Shown here: positions 5,130 to 6,957 of the stretch, one piece after another
How the letters are laid out: every line of letters starts with the position of its first letter
Position numbering within the stretch: the first letter of the stretch is position 1
From: Acidobacteriota bacterium
Lineage (GTDB): Bacteria; Acidobacteriota; Terriglobia; Acidiferrales; UBA7541
NCBI GenBank assembly: GCA_003161495.1
Contig: PMOP01000117.1
Coordinates: 3,988 to 10,944, forward strand
Direction of reading: 5' to 3'
DNA: 6,957 nucleotides
Notes under the pieces: generated by a model
The model's input: only the letters and a program-made list of their open reading frames with translations
Database searches by the model: none
What the model was told of the DNA's origin: nothing
Made by a program: the position numbers and the translations under genes

Positions 5130-5468
5130 ATGTTTTCAATTATAGGAATCGTAGTGGTTTTTGGCGCCGTGGTTGCCGGATACCTGATGGAACACGGCAA
5201 TCTGAAAGTATTGATGCAGCCCGCGGAATTGATCATCATTCTCGGCGCGGCGATCGGAACCGTGTTGATTGCCAACCCGGTTCATATCCTGATGAAAATC
5301 GTAAAGGGAGTAGGATCAGCATTCGGAGGATCGCCCTTCAACAAGCAGAGATACACGGATGACGCCATCGAGAAGCACGGTGTCCTGGGTAGCACCGTGC
5401 AAGTTTTGCAGAAGCCGTTCACGCACGACACTCTGGCGCGGAGCGTCCGCGAAATTCTTTTTGATTGA
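5130..5468 (+). CDS. Chimeric ORF: MotA N-terminus fused to the end of a receiver domain
   Basis: This 112-residue ORF is two gene pieces in one frame. Residues 1-77 match the start of the flagellar stator protein MotA: two membrane helices (about 1-19 and 31-50), GYLMEHGNLKVLMQPAEL, then SPFNKQRY as in the start of the cytoplasmic loop. From about Y75-T76-D77 it reads DDAIEKHGVLG...VLQKPFTHDTLARSVREIL, the ending of hybrid histidine kinase receiver domains, including the conserved Lys in KPF (K95); the phosphorylated Asp is missing. MotA is normally about 260-295 residues with four helices, so helices 3-4 and the loop are gone, and no motB follows. The ribosome binding site GGAGG (5114-5118) and the 33-base gap from the PAS-GGDEF gene look intact. 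Most likely a deletion fused motA to a downstream kinase gene at a short YTD-like match; an assembly join is the alternative. The product cannot be a working stator. Confidence 0.75.
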   Translation: MFSIIGIVVVFGAVVAGYLMEHGNLKVLMQPAELIIILGAAIGTVLIANPVHILMKIVKGVGSAFGGSPFNKQRYTDDAIEKHGVLGSTVQVLQKPFTHDTLARSVREILFD

Positions 5469-5679
5469 GACCATATAGCGCCCTCTGCCATGCCGGTCCT
5501 GTCTAAATGCTGACAACCATTCAGTTCGTTGGACTCTTCTCGCCTAAGCCACGCAGTTAATTGGCGTCAAATCTCCGCAATCGCGCTTGTTTTCAATTAC
5601 TTCCGAAATTTTCACCCGGCCTTCCCAATGGCATCCAGAGTGCAATGTTTGGAGAGAGAAGATTGTTGGAGGAAATCAT

Positions 5680-6390
5680 ATGCGAAAACTATTCTCCTGT
5701 TTCGGTAGCATTCTATTGGCGGTTCTACCAACCTTCGCGGGAATCGCGAGCACATCGGAAAAAAACAAAGATGACGCCCGATTGAGAAATTGCGGCACGG
5801 TCTTGAGAGAGATTCTCGACGTACCGGATGACATTCCGAGGGACTTGCTGGATAAGGCAGATTGTGTCGTGGTCTTTCCCTCTGTCTTAAAGTCCACATT
5901 CAAAGGTGGAGGTATCTACGGGCGCGGCGCCATGTCGTGCCGCCAGGGCGATGGTTTCAAGGGCTCGTGGGGCGCTCCAACGATGATGGCACTCGATGGA
6001 GGAAGCTTCGGCTTTCAGATCGGCGGAGAAGCTACGGATTTGGTCCTGCTGGTGATGAATGAATACGGCGCGAGAGGCATCCTCAATGGCAAAGTCAAGC
6101 TGGGGCCGGATGCTTCCGTGGCAGCGGGCCCGGTCGGTCGCGATTTGTCTGCTGCGTCAGACGCGAATCTGCGAACCCAAATTTTCAGTTACTCGAGAGC
6201 GCGTGGACGGTTTGCTGGAGTCTCTCTGAAAGGCTCCACGGTCCGGACGGACTATGGCGACAACCGACGCCTGTACGGCAGGAAAATTCCTTCCATTGAC
6301 ATCGCATTGTCCGGAACTGTCGCCGTGCCCTCGGCAGCCGGGGAATTGATCTCGACTCTCGATGCTAAAACCCCGAAGCGTAAGGCGTGA
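5680..6390 (+). CDS. Secreted SYLF-domain (YSC84-like, DUF500) lipid-binding protein
   Basis: The 236-residue protein begins with a signal peptide (MRKLF, hydrophobic about 6-22, cleavage probably near GIAS at 24). The remainder is a SYLF domain: an N-terminal helix (about 33-60, RLRNCGTVLREIL...DLLDKADCVVVFP), then the Gly-rich core KGGGIYGRGAMSCR, WGAPTMMALDGGSFGFQIGGEATDLVLLVMNEYG, LNGKVKLGPDASVAAGPVGR, and the closing YSRARGRFAGVSLKGS with DYGDNRRLYG. The order and spacing are those of bacterial YSC84 homologues. Eukaryotic SYLF proteins bind phosphoinositides; the bacterial exported ones have no settled function, probably envelope or lipid related. Start: ATG 5680 has GGAGG (5668-5672) seven bases upstream and directly begins a signal peptide. 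A TTG at 5587 in the same frame would bury that peptide behind 31 residues. The 211 bases before it show no gene and no clear promoter. Confidence 0.88.
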   Translation: MRKLFSCFGSILLAVLPTFAGIASTSEKNKDDARLRNCGTVLREILDVPDDIPRDLLDKADCVVVFPSVLKSTFKGGGIYGRGAMSCRQGDGFKGSWGAPTMMALDGGSFGFQIGGEATDLVLLVMNEYGARGILNGKVKLGPDASVAAGPVGRDLSAASDANLRTQIFSYSRARGRFAGVSLKGSTVRTDYGDNRRLYGRKIPSIDIALSGTVAVPSAAGELISTLDAKTPKRKA

Positions 6391-6454
6391 GTACGATTTG
6401 GTAGATGCAGTTCGGTGCAGCGGATTGACCGCATTGCTCGGTGGAGGGAAAAGG

Positions 6455-6957
6455 ATGCGTTTCGCAGAGGCACTTTCTGGCGAAGGCAACTTGACGCGAC
6501 GTGGCCACACTTGGGGCCACAGGTCTTCGGCGGGATCTGCCTGCGCACACATCGCGTGGCTTGTTGTGCTTCTTGGTCTGCCTTTGCTTGTTTCCGCACA
6601 GACGCTCCACTATGCGAACAATCCGGATCCTAAGAATGGGCAGAAGGTTTACAACGGCGGCTGCATTACCTGCCACGGGAGCGAAGGGAAAGGTGCACCC
6701 ATGGCAAGTACGGTTTTCAGGCGGCAAGATACGTTTCCGGATTTTACGGACTGCGCCGGGACAACGCCTGAACCGAATGGCAATTGGAAGGCAGTGATCG
6801 TGCACGGCGGGCCATCGCGCGGGCTCTCGCAGATTATGCCTGCGTTCGGGGATTTGCTGACGGACCAGGAGATCAACGATGTGATCGCGTACATGCGCGG
6901 GTTTTGCAAAAATGTCCACCACGATCCACTGGGCGAGCTAAATCTGCCGCGGGCATT
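6455..6957 (+). CDS. Secreted class I cytochrome c, 3' end outside the window (partial)
   Basis: The frame opens at an ATG with GGAGGG (6443-6448) six bases upstream and runs to the window edge, 167 residues without a stop. Residues 1-30 are polar and basic, then a hydrophobic segment (about 31-47) ends in VSA before QTLHYANNP, a plausible signal peptidase site near residue 48. The heme motif is CITCH at 70-74, after NGQKVYNGG and before GSEGKG. M129 in QIMPAFGDLLTDQEINDVIAYMRGF is the likely axial ligand with the C-terminal helix of the fold. After that helix the chain continues (CKNVHHDPLGELNLPRA), so the protein is longer than a minimal cytochrome and may carry another domain. Two extra Cys (100, 151) could form a disulfide. 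The N-region before the hydrophobic core is unusually long; a later start is possible but no better ribosome binding site is seen. It follows the SYLF gene by 64 bases. Confidence 0.85.
   Translation, partial: MRFAEALSGEGNLTRRGHTWGHRSSAGSACAHIAWLVVLLGLPLLVSAQTLHYANNPDPKNGQKVYNGGCITCHGSEGKGAPMASTVFRRQDTFPDFTDCAGTTPEPNGNWKAVIVHGGPSRGLSQIMPAFGDLLTDQEINDVIAYMRGFCKNVHHDPLGELNLPRA

Noticed and set aside
5587..5679. TTG-initiated extension of the SYLF protein
   Set aside because: ATG 5680 has GGAGG at ideal spacing and begins a signal peptide, which would be buried by the 31-residue extension.
5469..5679. Promoter for the SYLF gene (TTGGAC at 5529, TTAATT at 5558)
   Set aside because: The boxes are separated by more than 20 bases and the -10 match is poor; no better pair was found.

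Overview
The window looks like a piece of an Acidobacteriota (Terriglobia-like) chromosome. This is inferred from the intergenic paired hairpins tagged TGTAGC/GCTACA, a style I associate with these genomes, from frequent GGAGG ribosome binding sites, and from the mix of secreted c-type cytochromes, a SYLF protein and a Uup-type ABC-F ATPase. It is not proven by any phylogenetic marker. Every gene I can support reads on the + strand. I see no tRNA, rRNA, CRISPR array, transposase or phage gene.

Left part (1-1340): the 3' end of an unidentified gene, a paired-hairpin repeat, a perfect CRP-type palindrome (TGTGA-N6-TCACA), a 30-codon membrane ORF that may be the front half of a frameshifted gene, a secreted monoheme cytochrome c, a 47-residue two-helix membrane protein with a possibly leaderless promoter, and a second, inverted paired hairpin whose last stem is followed by T residues.

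Middle (1341-4107): uup, a two-ATPase ABC-F protein of the translation machinery, probably starting at a TTG rather than the upstream GTG. A third paired hairpin follows, then a ROK-family sugar kinase closest to polyphosphate glucokinases.

Right part (4108-6957): a PAS plus degenerate GGDEF protein behind a structured leader. Its active site is destroyed but the RxxD c-di-GMP inhibitory site is kept at the right spacing. Thirty-three bases later comes a short ORF whose first ~77 residues are the N-terminus of the flagellar stator protein MotA and whose last ~35 residues are the end of a response-regulator receiver domain. This is a fusion made by deletion, or an assembly join. A secreted SYLF (YSC84-like) protein and a second secreted cytochrome c, cut by the window edge, complete the region.

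The genes do not form one pathway. The most interesting points are the MotA-receiver chimera beside a probable c-di-GMP receptor, the six-unit covarying hairpin repeat family, the CRP-type operator before the cytochrome genes, and the possible broken small gene upstream of the first cytochrome.
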